Shown: positions 43,184-51,811 of the stretch, one piece after another
Position numbering within the stretch: position 1 is the stretch's first letter
Layout of the letters: every line of letters begins with the position of its first letter
From: Neorhizobium sp. NCHU2750
GTDB lineage: Bacteria > Pseudomonadota > Alphaproteobacteria > Rhizobiales > Rhizobiaceae
Direction: 5' to 3'
NCBI RefSeq assembly: GCF_003597675.1
Contig: NZ_CP030830.1
Span: 248,001-312,000, forward strand
DNA: 64,000 nt
Translations under genes and position numbers: made by a program
Notes under the pieces: model-generated
Seen by the model: only the letters and a program-made list of their open reading frames with translations
The model's database searches: none
Told to the model about the DNA's origin: nothing

Positions 43184-43222
43184 GGAGTTCGCGATCATCC
43201 AATTTCAATGATCGCGAACTCC
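43184..43222. repeat. Perfect 15-base inverted repeat
   Basis: GGAGTTCGCGATCAT (43184-43198) and its exact reverse complement (43208-43222) flank a 9-base AT-rich loop. No T-run follows. It could be a bidirectional terminator between the chemoreceptor and the leftward dinB relic, a REP-like element, or a protein-binding site. Confidence 0.6.
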
Positions 43223-43353
43223 GATGGTCTTCGGCGTAGGCAGCGTCCTCGCGCTTCGGAAAACGTGATGGTGTGCTTCCCGCCTCAGCGCCTTATCATG
43301 CGAATCAGCAGATCGGCTGATCCGGATAAAGTGGGCACGAGGCTGGCGGCGGG

Positions 43354-43755
43354 TTACTTGGGGAACACGATGGTCCTACAAGCCAATCCGCTTGCCTCAT
43401 GATCAACGCGCCAAAGCGTTCGCATGTGGTCTGGCTGGACCCGTCGGTTGTCGATCCCGCGGGCAATGCCATAGAAATACGGCCCGGACTTGCCAAAATG
43501 CTGACCAAGGAATGGCAGCGACTGCGCCTTCAGATCCGCCCCTGTCTCTATGTCGAGCCGATGCATCTTTTCGGCGGTGGCCGGACCGACGCCATGGAAT
43601 TTCTTACCGGCGAGCTGCTCGACAAAGGACGGCCTGTTCTTTGGTGTGATCACCGCCTCGCCGTTCGGCTTGTTGAGGTCGGATAACGAGACTTTCGACT
43701 GGTCTATCCACGGCCCTTGCCTGGCCCTTAGTAACGCTATTGCCGTTTGCTTCAT
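43354..43755 (-). pseudogene. dinB: DNA polymerase IV (dinB) relic
   Basis: The frame contains an internal piece of a Y-family polymerase: SDLNKPNGEAVITPKNRPSF, then the helix-hairpin-helix region KKFHGVGPATAEKMHRLDIE and SGPYFYGIARGIDNRRVQPD. The catalytic palm (upstream of SDLNKPNG) and the little-finger domain are missing, and the first 25 codons do not match the family. It is a non-functional fragment, common debris on rhizobial plasmids, which often carry extra dinB or imuABC copies. Confidence 0.8.
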
Positions 43756-43833
43756 CCGCTATTCACGGCGGACGAAATTGGGACGAGCGGGGAGCTCCTG
43801 ATGAGCAGGACTCGCGCTTAGCGCCGACACGCT

Positions 43834-44187
43834 TCAATCTGTGATGACGAAAATCTTCCGCACGGTCAAGATCGTCTTCCAGACGCCGGAGAAACCCGGC
43901 TTCATCACGAAACTATCGCCGGCCTTGTAGACAACCGGCTTCTCTCCATCTTCGGAGAGTTCCAGCATGCCCTTAAGGATGTGGCAATATTCGTAATTCT
44001 GCCCCTTCGCGATGGTGAAGGCACCAGGCGTCGCCTCCCATATACCGGTGCGGATGGCACCATTTCTGTCGTCGTCCTGACGCCAGACTTTGAATTCCGG
44101 ATTGCCGGAAACGACTTTCTGCGGCTCGGGGATAACCAGTTTCGGCGCATCTTCCGGCGCTTCGAGAATGGTCTTCAGGAGTGTCAT
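43834..44187 (-). CDS. Small cupin-domain protein
   Basis: The 117-residue single-domain cupin is of the DUF861/EutQ-like (cupin_3) type: GIWEATPGAFTIAKGQNYEY, CHILKGMLELSEDGEKP and DSFVMKPGFSGVWKTILTVR. The ATG at 44187 has AAGGAC upstream. Such cupins often sit beside FAD amine oxidases in amine-degradation clusters; here it is the last gene behind the FAD oxidoreductase and in the same direction. Its reaction is unknown and it may be a non-enzymatic accessory. Confidence 0.83.
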   Translation of the reverse strand: MTLLKTILEAPEDAPKLVIPEPQKVVSGNPEFKVWRQDDDRNGAIRTGIWEATPGAFTIAKGQNYEYCHILKGMLELSEDGEKPVVYKAGDSFVMKPGFSGVWKTILTVRKIFVITD

Positions 44188-44249
44188 GGAATGTCCTTTT
44201 GTGAAGCGAGAGGAAGCTGGCCGAGACAATGGTTTGACGAAAGAATGGG

Positions 44250-45584
44250 TCAGACCCATCGATGCGCGGTATGAGCACGACCTTCGGCGAAACGCGAAAG
44301 CGCAAAGGGTGACGCATCCACGTCGGGCGTTTCGCCGGCAATCATGCTGGCGACGAGCCAGCCGGCGCCCGGCCCGAGCGCAAAACCATGACCGCTGAAC
44401 CCGGTCGCTATGTGAATGCCGGGGTGTCCCGCAACATCACTGATGATCGGCACCATGTCCGGAGTGGCATCGATCAGCCCGCCCCATTTTTCCGCAACCC
44501 CGATATTGGCCATCACGGGGTATGCCTTGCGGAAAGCCTCCATACCGGCATCGACAAGCTTGTCGTCCGGCGCTGGATCGTAGATACGGCTGCGATCATT
44601 CTCGAAGGGGGATCGCTGGTCGTTGCGCCAGCGCTGCCAGGCGAAAGGCCCGTCGAAGAACGACCGCCCGATCGATAGCGACACCTCCCCCTTGCGGCGG
44701 AGGAAGAGCGGAAAGAATTCCCGCCATTGAAGAAGGCCCAGCGGCGACAATTCTACGCGACCGCGACCGCGCAAGCCGATCGTGTAGCCGCCATCCATTC
44801 GACGCCGATAGGAAAATAGCGGGCTGCCGACGCCACCGGGATGGACTTCGGCCGAAGCCTCCGTACGGAAGGCCGTCGCATAGACACCCGATTGCGGGAT
44901 GGCGATACCCTGGTGGCGCAGCAGCATCGACGACCATGCTCCTCCCGCAACCAGAATCTGGCTGGTGCGAATGGAGCCCTTTTCGGTGATGACATGGGAA
45001 ACCTTGCCAGCCTTGGTTTCCCAGCCGCGCACGGCGCAGTTCTGGATGATGAGGGCTCCCTTGCGCTGAGCGGCACGGGCAATCGCCGGCGCCGCCACCG
45101 CGGGCTCGGCCCATCCGTCGACGGGAGATTCGATGGCCGCGATCCACTTTTCCGAGGTAAGCGGCAGCCGCTCCTTCACTTGCGCGGCAGACAGGATGGA
45201 GCCGGGCATACCGTAATGCGCGGTATCATCCATCCATTTCTTCCAGTGGCCGACCTCTTCTTCGCTGACTGAGACCACCATCATGCCCGTCTGGCGAAAG
45301 CCGGAGGTCTCTCCGATCCGCTCATCCATGCCGCGCCAGAGCGCCATGCTTTTCAGCGCCAGAGGAACTTCGGGCAACGAGCGCAATTGCTCGCGGCACC
45401 ACCCCCAGTTACGACTGGACTGCTCCCCGGCAATCCGGCCTTTCTCGATCAACGCGACCGACAGGCCGCGCTCGGCAAGAAAGAGTGCTGCCGCGCTACC
45501 GATGATGCCACCACCGACGATGACGACATCCACCGCCTCCGGCAGGGCAAGATCCGAGTTTACCGCTTCAACGCGAGGTGACAT
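44250..45584 (-). CDS. FAD-dependent amine/D-amino acid oxidoreductase (DAO family)
   Basis: The 444-residue flavoenzyme starts with a Rossmann FAD motif VVIVGGGIIGSAAALFLAER near residue 20. It has the DAO-family C-terminal block GIHIATGFSGHGFALGPGAG. It would oxidise an amine or amino acid to an imine, passing electrons to oxygen or quinone. The ATG at 45584 has AAAGGAC upstream. It lies 19 bases beyond the permease of the fourth transporter, so it probably handles the imported amine, in the manner of gamma-glutamylputrescine oxidases or glycine/D-amino acid oxidases. Confidence 0.87.
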   Translation of the reverse strand: MSPRVEAVNSDLALPEAVDVVIVGGGIIGSAAALFLAERGLSVALIEKGRIAGEQSSRNWGWCREQLRSLPEVPLALKSMALWRGMDERIGETSGFRQTGMMVVSVSEEEVGHWKKWMDDTAHYGMPGSILSAAQVKERLPLTSEKWIAAIESPVDGWAEPAVAAPAIARAAQRKGALIIQNCAVRGWETKAGKVSHVITEKGSIRTSQILVAGGAWSSMLLRHQGIAIPQSGVYATAFRTEASAEVHPGGVGSPLFSYRRRMDGGYTIGLRGRGRVELSPLGLLQWREFFPLFLRRKGEVSLSIGRSFFDGPFAWQRWRNDQRSPFENDRSRIYDPAPDDKLVDAGMEAFRKAYPVMANIGVAEKWGGLIDATPDMVPIISDVAGHPGIHIATGFSGHGFALGPGAGWLVASMIAGETPDVDASPFALSRFAEGRAHTAHRWV

Positions 45585-45603
45585 TCGATGTCCTTTCTGG
45601 AGA

Positions 45604-46479
45604 TCACATTGGCTGGGCGAGTTCGGCGGCATCGGCCTCCCAGGCCAGCTTCAGCCGATACTCGCGCCGCCTGTCGTTGCGGCGTTTGATGATTTCGAAC
45701 ACGATCGCCGCGACGATGGTGACGACGACGATCAACGTGGCCAGAGCGCTGATGCTTGGCGAGGTGCCAAGCCGTACCCGTGCCGCCAGAACAGTGGTCA
45801 GCGTCTTGTCCGAGAGAATGGCGAACGTGGTGGCGTTGTAGTTCTCGAATGAACTGAGAAACGCGAGCATGGCCGAAGACGCCAATGCGGGTCGTAGGAA
45901 GGGCAGAAGCACGTCGCGGAACACCTGGGGATAGCTTGCGCCGAGATCCAGCGCCGCTTCCTCGAGCGCGGCATCGAAACGCTGCAGCCGGGCCATGATG
46001 ATCAACATGCAATAGGAGGCAATGAAGCTGGATTGAGCCAGCACGGTCAGGACCGTGCCACCGTAAAGAAGGCTTCGCAGGCCGATCCAGCCGGAAAAAT
46101 CGCGCCAGAAGACCACCGTTGCGATACCGATGACGATGCCTGGCGTCAGCACCGGTGCAACGACCACGAAATAGTAGAAAGACTTGGCGGTGCGGAAGAC
46201 CTGCGTCATGACTATAGCGCCGGCAAGCCCGAGCGGCACCGACAGGATCACCACCCAAATGCCGATGACGACACTGGTCTGCAAGCCCTGAAGCATCTCC
46301 CGGTCACCGGCAAGCTGCCGGAACCAATTGAATGTGATGCCTTCGATCGGCCAGACTTGCGGATAGCTCGGCGTGTTGAATGCCGATATGCCCATGATGG
46401 CAAGCGGACCAAGCAGGAAGGCGAAGAAAATCACCATGTAGAAGGCGAGCGCAAAACGCGTGACGAGAGGCTGCTTCAT
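45604..46479 (-). CDS. ABC transporter permease 2 (fourth system)
   Basis: The 291-residue inner-membrane protein is PotC-like, with the EAA loop AALDLGASYPQVFRDVLLPF and six predicted helices. A charged cytoplasmic tail follows (KRRNDRRREYRLKL). The ATG at 46479 overlaps the upstream permease stop by four bases; the 35-residue upstream extension was rejected. Confidence 0.9.
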   Translation of the reverse strand: MKQPLVTRFALAFYMVIFFAFLLGPLAIMGISAFNTPSYPQVWPIEGITFNWFRQLAGDREMLQGLQTSVVIGIWVVILSVPLGLAGAIVMTQVFRTAKSFYYFVVVAPVLTPGIVIGIATVVFWRDFSGWIGLRSLLYGGTVLTVLAQSSFIASYCMLIIMARLQRFDAALEEAALDLGASYPQVFRDVLLPFLRPALASSAMLAFLSSFENYNATTFAILSDKTLTTVLAARVRLGTSPSISALATLIVVVTIVAAIVFEIIKRRNDRRREYRLKLAWEADAAELAQPM

Positions 46480-47480
46480 TTGGCGATCTCCCCGAGCTTG
46501 AGGCCTGAGAGCTTCATGACGCCGAGGACAAAGAAGATGCAGGCGAGCAGCAGAACCAGGGCATAGGCCGCCCCCTGAGGCCAATCGAACAACTGGTAGA
46601 ACCGGTCATAGACAATCGGTGTGAACCACAGGGAGTTGATACCTCCGAGAACGAGAGGCGTCGCAACCGCACCGGCAGTCAGCATGAAGCAGAGCGTCGC
46701 GCCGGAGGCGATGCCGGGCTTGGCATGCGGCATGACGATGAACAGATGGATATGCCACCAGGGCGCGCCGAGATCGCGGGCCGCCTCGATCTGGTTATGA
46801 TCCTGGCTCTCGATGGCGTTGTAGAGAGGAAAGATCATGACGAGCAGATGCGAATAGCAGAGCGCGAGGAAGAGGGCCGTGTTGTTCGAGAGGAAATCGA
46901 CCGGCGCGCTCGTCAGCCCGGATGCCATCAGCATCTTGTTCACGAAACCGCCATCCGCGAGCAATATACGGAAGGCGAAGGCCCGCAGGATATCGTTGAC
47001 CCAATAGGGAATCACGAGCAAAAGAAGAACGAGGCGCAGTTTGCGGGCGGGCGCCGACTGAGCCATATAGTAAGCGATCGGATAGCAAATGGCGAAGTTG
47101 ACGACGGTGAGGGCCAAGCTCGCCCCGATCGTGACGAAGAAGCTGCGAAGATGCAGCCAGTTCCATTGGGCCGTGCTCGTTGCGCTACCGAACAGGAAGA
47201 AGCGATAGTTGCGGAGCGTGTAGAGATCGTTCGGACCACCGACCTGCGAGGGCGGCAGCTTCTGATGGAAGGACAGATCGACCATGAACATCATCGGCAT
47301 GATGATGGTGAAGATCGTCCAGAAGCCAACCGCGAGCACCAGGTATGAGCCGACGGCGAGACCGTTGCGCTGGAAAAATCCGATGCGGGTTCCACGCTCC
47401 TTGCTATCGAAACGGATCAGCAGCAGAAAAGTGCAGACCACAGCAACTGTGGCAAGTGTCGTAATGCCGAGATTACTCAT
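46476..47480 (-). CDS. ABC transporter permease 1 (fourth system)
   Basis: The 334-residue inner-membrane protein is PotB-like, with the EAA loop AARDLGAPWWHIHLFIVMPH. It has an extra N-terminal membrane segment (LGITTLATVAVVCTFLLLI), so probably seven helices, and is longer than its counterparts in the window. Its start overlaps the ATPase stop and its stop overlaps permease 2, each by four bases. Confidence 0.9.
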   Translation of the reverse strand: MSNLGITTLATVAVVCTFLLLIRFDSKERGTRIGFFQRNGLAVGSYLVLAVGFWTIFTIIMPMMFMVDLSFHQKLPPSQVGGPNDLYTLRNYRFFLFGSATSTAQWNWLHLRSFFVTIGASLALTVVNFAICYPIAYYMAQSAPARKLRLVLLLLVIPYWVNDILRAFAFRILLADGGFVNKMLMASGLTSAPVDFLSNNTALFLALCYSHLLVMIFPLYNAIESQDHNQIEAARDLGAPWWHIHLFIVMPHAKPGIASGATLCFMLTAGAVATPLVLGGINSLWFTPIVYDRFYQLFDWPQGAAYALVLLLACIFFVLGVMKLSGLKLGEIAK

Positions 47481-48580
47481 GCCGCGCGACCTTTGTCCGA
47501 CAGGATCACCGCATTCTGCGCCTCGAAGAGGGCGGAGAAGAAAGCACCGGGTTGCGGCAGATCGTCAGGATTTGCTGTGACGAGCGTTGCGGCAAGCGAC
47601 GCACCGTTTTCCGCGCGAAGCTGAAGATGCGTAACATTGCCCTCGAATGCGAGTTCGTGGAGCTTGACATTGACGCCGCACGCATTGACTCCGGCAGACA
47701 TAGCATGGTCTTCGGGGCCGATACGCAACTGTTCGGGACGAATGAACAGCGTTGCCTTTTCACCGCTCGCAAGATTGCCTGGATTACGCCCCTGCAGCGT
47801 GCCGAGGGATGTCTCGATGAGAGCCATCTGGCCATCCGTCGAGACGACCTTTCCGGCAATCGCATTGCTTTCCCCGACGAAGGAGGCAACGAACGGGGTG
47901 GCAGGCCGAGCATAAATGCTGCGGCCGTCGCCTACCTGCTCAATCCTGCCGGCATTCATCACCGCAATACGGTCCGACATCGTTAGAGCCTCGCCCTGGT
48001 CGTGGGTGATATAGATGAAGGTGATGCCGACACGCTGCTGGATCTCGCGCAGTTCACGACGCATGTGCTGGCGCAACTTGAGGTCCAGGGCAGAGAGCGG
48101 CTCATCGAGAAGCAGAACCTTGGGCTCGACGGCGAGCGCACGGGCGATTGCCACACGCTGCTTCTGTCCGCCTGACAACTCGCTGACTCGCTTGTCGGCA
48201 TGCTGGGGCAGAGCGATCTGATCGAGGAGACGACGGACGGTCTCGTCACGCTTGCCACGCCCCACGCCGCGCACGCGCAATCCGTAACCGATGTTGTCGG
48301 CAACCGACATCATTGGGAAGAGGGCAAGATTCTGGAAGATCAGTGCGGTAGGGCGCTTGTTGGGACCAATCCCGCTCATGTCGCTTCCACCGATGCGGAT
48401 ACGACCGGCGGTCGGCTCGACGAAACCCGAGATCGCCCTCAGCAGGGTTGTCTTGCCGCAACCGGAAGGCCCAAGGAAACTGAAGAACTCGCCCGACCGG
48501 ATTTCGAGGTCCGTCTCGTGCACGGCGGTAAAGTTTCCAAAGCTAATCCGGACTCGTTCAAGCTCTATTGCAGCAGTCAT
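47477..48580 (-). CDS. ABC transporter ATPase (PotA-type, fourth system)
   Basis: The 367-residue ATPase shows Walker A GPSGCGKTT (about 37-45), signature LSGGQKQRVAIARALA, Walker B VLLLDEPLSALD and switch YITHDQGEALTMSD. The switch reads HDQGEAL where most have HDQEEAL. A TOBE domain follows. It overlaps permease 1 by four bases and starts 100 bases after the end of the frameshifted binding-protein gene. Confidence 0.9.
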   Translation of the reverse strand: MTAAIELERVRISFGNFTAVHETDLEIRSGEFFSFLGPSGCGKTTLLRAISGFVEPTAGRIRIGGSDMSGIGPNKRPTALIFQNLALFPMMSVADNIGYGLRVRGVGRGKRDETVRRLLDQIALPQHADKRVSELSGGQKQRVAIARALAVEPKVLLLDEPLSALDLKLRQHMRRELREIQQRVGITFIYITHDQGEALTMSDRIAVMNAGRIEQVGDGRSIYARPATPFVASFVGESNAIAGKVVSTDGQMALIETSLGTLQGRNPGNLASGEKATLFIRPEQLRIGPEDHAMSAGVNACGVNVKLHELAFEGNVTHLQLRAENGASLAATLVTANPDDLPQPGAFFSALFEAQNAVILSDKGRAA

Positions 48581-48680
48581 TCAGTCACCTTCTGCATCAT
48601 ATGGCGCCCGGCTGGACGCAACAGGAACACCGCGCCGCAGGAGGACGGCGGCACGGTATGGCTATTGGCGGGAAGTAGGG

Positions 48681-49849
48681 TCAGGCGACCTTGAATTTTT
48701 CCGCATATTCATTGCGGACGGAGAGGAACCACGATGGGCTCGGCGGATAGCGCCAGAGCTTGGACAGGGCATCTCCCGGATAGGACGACTGGAAGAGCTT
48801 TTTGTCGACGTCGGTGGTGAAATTGTCGGCGCCCTTGATTGACGAGTTGTAACTCGACACCGTAGCAACCTTTCCTCCGACTTCCGGCTTGGTCAGATAA
48901 TCGAAGAAGGCGTAGACCTGATCGACATTGGCGACGGCCTTGGACAGGGCGAAGCCGTCGATCCAGGCGAGTGCACCTTCCTGAGGCGCCATAAAGCCGA
49001 CCGGTTTGCCTTCCTTGACCATGCGCTTGACCGGGCCGTCCCAAGTTTGGCCTATGGCACATCCGTTTTCCGCAAAACCGGACATGATGCTATCGGACGA
49101 ATCCCAGAATTGCTTCAGTTGCGCCGCCTTGTGCGCCACCGCATATTCAGGATCTCATCGTAGATCTTTCGCATCGTTGCCTCGTCCTTGTAGGTGTCGA
49201 GCATGCGGTTGGACGGCACCTTGCCGGTAGCATCGAGCCAGAGGCCGAGCCCAAGCAAGCCGGAGACCGGGCGAATCTGGGCCTTGGCGGCAAATTGGGG
49301 GTCCCAGATGAGCCCATAGCTCATCTTCTCATACGTGAGATCGGCGCGATCCGTGCGCCAAGCCATGCCTTCCGAGCCCCATACATGCGGCACGTGGTAA
49401 AGACCATCCCAGGTCCATAGGTCGGTCGAGGCCTTCAGCAGCGACGGATCGTAGTGATCGAGTTTCATGCGGTTCGTGTCGAAGGCCTTGAGAACTTCGA
49501 GAAACTTGAACTCGGGGGCACGATTGAACGAGGGCATGCACAAGTCATAGCCTTCACCGAAAGTCGCCTGCAGCTTGTTGACCAACTCCTCGTTGGACGA
49601 GAAAGGCGTCTTGTTGACCCTAATCCCCGTTGAATCGGTGAAATCCTTGATCACCGCATCCGGCAGCTCATCCGTCCAGCAGAGAATGTTCAGCTCGCCG
49701 GAAGAGGCCAACGAACGGCGGATGAAGGCTGGCCCGGTTGCTGCGACCGTTCCCACGGCGACAGCGGTCTTCAGAAAACTGCGACGATTGAATGCGCGGG
49801 CGGCGGTAATCGTCAACTGCGTGGCAGAAGCCTTTTTGGCATCAGTCAT
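48681..49849 (-). pseudogene. Frameshifted binding protein of the fourth ABC system
   Basis: Two overlapping frames rebuild one PotD-like binding protein. The first (49849 to 49115) has a Tat signal (NRRSFLKTAVAVGTVAATGP), SGELNILCWTDELPDAVIKD and ends abnormally after YDEILNM. The second continues from about 49135 with AVAHKAAQLKQFWDSSDS and runs to the natural C-terminus NEYAEKFKVA at 48681. One base appears to be missing near 49135. Every other gene of the operon is intact, so this may be a recent mutation or an assembly error. Confidence 0.85.
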
Positions 49850-49939
49850 TGAAATTCCCCTGGTTGGCGTCCTAGTGGCAAATGGAGTCCTTCAATCTTT
49901 AGTATTCCCTCTGCCGATCTTTGCCGGCTTGTCGATTAG

Positions 49940-49958
49940 AATTCCGCAGAATGGAATT
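49940..49958. promoter_or_regulatory. Candidate IclR operator
   Basis: AATTCC-N7-GGAATT (49940-49958) lies between the divergent binding-protein gene (49849) and the IclR gene (50081). A further half-site, TGGAAT, follows at about 49972. IclR-family repressors usually bind such A/T-rich interrupted palindromes. The assignment is inferred from position and symmetry. Confidence 0.5.
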
Positions 49959-50080
49959 GCTTACCACCTGATGGAATGCTACTGTAGCAACCTAGGCTGG
50001 TCAAGCGAGAGGAGCGCGGGAAGGCGCATTTTTTTGCAGGCCGGAGTTCAGATTATTTTTTTTGCATCGGGAGAGACCCA

Positions 50081-50806
50081 TTGACCGACCAACCGCCTCA
50101 ATTGAAGACCAAAGGGGTCGAAGCTGTAGACAAGGCATTGCGCATATTGACGTTATTCAGCGTCGAAACACCTATCCTTTCGCTCCATGAAATCAGCATC
50201 AAGGCAGGCCTCGTCAAAAGCTCGACATTGCGTCTGCTCGTATCGCTCCAAAACGCCGGCCTGCTGTCGATGACATCTGACCGGCGATATGCCGTCGGCT
50301 TCGAAGCATTTCGTATCGGCAGCGTCTATCAGCGCACCTTCCACCTCAACGCGATCATGCGCCCGGCGCTGAAGGAACTTGTCCGAAATACTGGTGAAAG
50401 CGTTTCGTTTTTCCGCCGCGAAGGCGATACCAGAGTTTGTCTTTTCCGGGAGGATACGGATGCTCCCTTGAGAGAGCATATTGCCGAGGGCGACGCCGTT
50501 CCGATCGGCAAGGGGGCGGCAGGCCATGTCTTCCTGACCTATGGAGATCACACCGGCATGCAGCCGGCAACACTCACTGAACTTGCACTTCTTCCGATGG
50601 TGACGATCGGCGAACGGGGACCGGACATTGCCGGCATGTCTGTTCCGATCTTCGCTATGGAACAGGGAATGATCGGAGCCTTGACCTTATCGGGACCCGC
50701 CACTCGCTTCACGCCGGAAAAGATCGAGACGATGAAACCGTTGCTGATGCGCACGGCCGCAAACATTACCGGCGCGCTGCGCTCATCGTTCTTCGAGCGA
50801 TACTGA
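50081..50806 (+). CDS. IclR-family transcriptional regulator
   Basis: The 241-residue regulator has an N-terminal winged helix (about 14-75: VDKALRILTLFSVETPILSL, GLVKSSTLRLLVSLQNAGL) and an IclR effector domain (about 90-240: AIMRPALKELVRNTGESVSF, VPIGKGAAGHVFL). It starts with TTG at 50081; GGGAG is correctly spaced upstream and no ATG fits. It is divergent from the fourth transporter operon and faces the leftward dehydrogenase group, so it probably controls amine uptake and oxidation. Confidence 0.9.
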   Translation: MTDQPPQLKTKGVEAVDKALRILTLFSVETPILSLHEISIKAGLVKSSTLRLLVSLQNAGLLSMTSDRRYAVGFEAFRIGSVYQRTFHLNAIMRPALKELVRNTGESVSFFRREGDTRVCLFREDTDAPLREHIAEGDAVPIGKGAAGHVFLTYGDHTGMQPATLTELALLPMVTIGERGPDIAGMSVPIFAMEQGMIGALTLSGPATRFTPEKIETMKPLLMRTAANITGALRSSFFERY

Positions 50807-50854
50807 TCTCCGGCCAGCCGGCCTGCAATCTGAAGGCCGGCCGCCCTGACATGG

Positions 50855-51802
50855 TCAATACCCTCGTTGGAAATCAACCTGTTCGGCGAGCGGGCGTCCT
50901 TCGATATAGGCATCCAGATTGGCAAGGATGCGCGCGCAGAACTTGTCCAATTCGCTTATTCCACCCGCATAGGATATGTGCGGCGTCACGAATACGTCGG
51001 GACGCCCAAGCAAAGGATGACCTTCGGGAGGAGGCTCTGGCGTCATGACATCGAGCGTAGCAGAGGAGATCTCGCCAGCATCGAGGGCGGCGATCAACGC
51101 CTCCTGGTCCAGGAGCGCACCTCTGGAAATATTGATGAGATGCAGGCCCGGCTTGGCGCAGGAAAGCAGCTCGCGATTGACCATGCCGCGCGTTTGCGCC
51201 GTCACCGGCATGGCCAGCACGAGATGATCGCAAGAGGCAAAGAGTTCTTCTGCCGACGAACATGCCTGGAGGCCTGGGGGCGTATCCGCCCAGGCGCTCC
51301 GGCGTACAGCGCTGACGACCATGTCAAAGGCCTGCGCGCGGCGCATGATGGCCTGCCCGATCGCACCGAATCCAAGCAGCCCAAGGCGGCGGCCGGACAG
51401 CCGGCCCATGGGACGGCTGCGCCAATCGGAGGCCTTGCTGACACGGAAACTCTCGATATCCTTTTCCACCCGCATGATCGCGGCCATGACATATTCGGCG
51501 ATCTGGTCGGAGGTCAGGCCACGACCGCAACTGACCAGACGATCGCGAAGAAGCCAGTCCGGATAGGCTTCGACGCCGGCCGAAAATGTCTGGACGAACC
51601 GTAACCGGGGAAGATCGGGCGCCACTTTCGGCGCAGTCGGCCACGCCTCGAAAAAGCGGGTCACCAATATCTCCGCCTCGGCAGGAATGTTCCACGGCGT
51701 ACGCGTATCGAAGCACTCGATCACTTTCGGTTTCGACGGATGCGCTGCCAGCGGGCCGGTGAGCTCAGGCGAAACCTGATTGCAGATGACGGGACCTGTC
51801 AT
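50855..51802 (-). CDS. D-2-hydroxyacid dehydrogenase family oxidoreductase
   Basis: The 315-residue NAD(P)-dependent enzyme has the Rossmann motif LGLLGFGAIGQAIMRRA (about 145-161). The catalytic Arg is in LINISRGALLDQEAL, Glu in TLDVMTPEPPPEGHP and His in VFVTPHISYAGG. It reduces or oxidises 2-keto/2-hydroxy acids. It is nine bases behind the aldehyde dehydrogenase gene and probably processes the acid formed by that pathway. Confidence 0.88.
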   Translation of the reverse strand: MTGPVICNQVSPELTGPLAAHPSKPKVIECFDTRTPWNIPAEAEILVTRFFEAWPTAPKVAPDLPRLRFVQTFSAGVEAYPDWLLRDRLVSCGRGLTSDQIAEYVMAAIMRVEKDIESFRVSKASDWRSRPMGRLSGRRLGLLGFGAIGQAIMRRAQAFDMVVSAVRRSAWADTPPGLQACSSAEELFASCDHLVLAMPVTAQTRGMVNRELLSCAKPGLHLINISRGALLDQEALIAALDAGEISSATLDVMTPEPPPEGHPLLGRPDVFVTPHISYAGGISELDKFCARILANLDAYIEGRPLAEQVDFQRGY

Positions 51803-51811
51803 CGTTCCCCC

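Larger units (their letters stand above)
42998..43353. other. Intergenic region with two strong hairpins
   Basis: No supported gene lies in these 356 bases between the chemoreceptor and the dinB relic. Two inverted-repeat structures dominate it, at 43043-43100 and 43184-43222, listed separately. No promoter or terminal repeat was recognised. Confidence 0.6.

Noticed and set aside
46725..47348. Plus-strand 207-codon ORF opposite permease 1 of the fourth system
   Set aside because: Charged, low-complexity shadow of a membrane protein gene.
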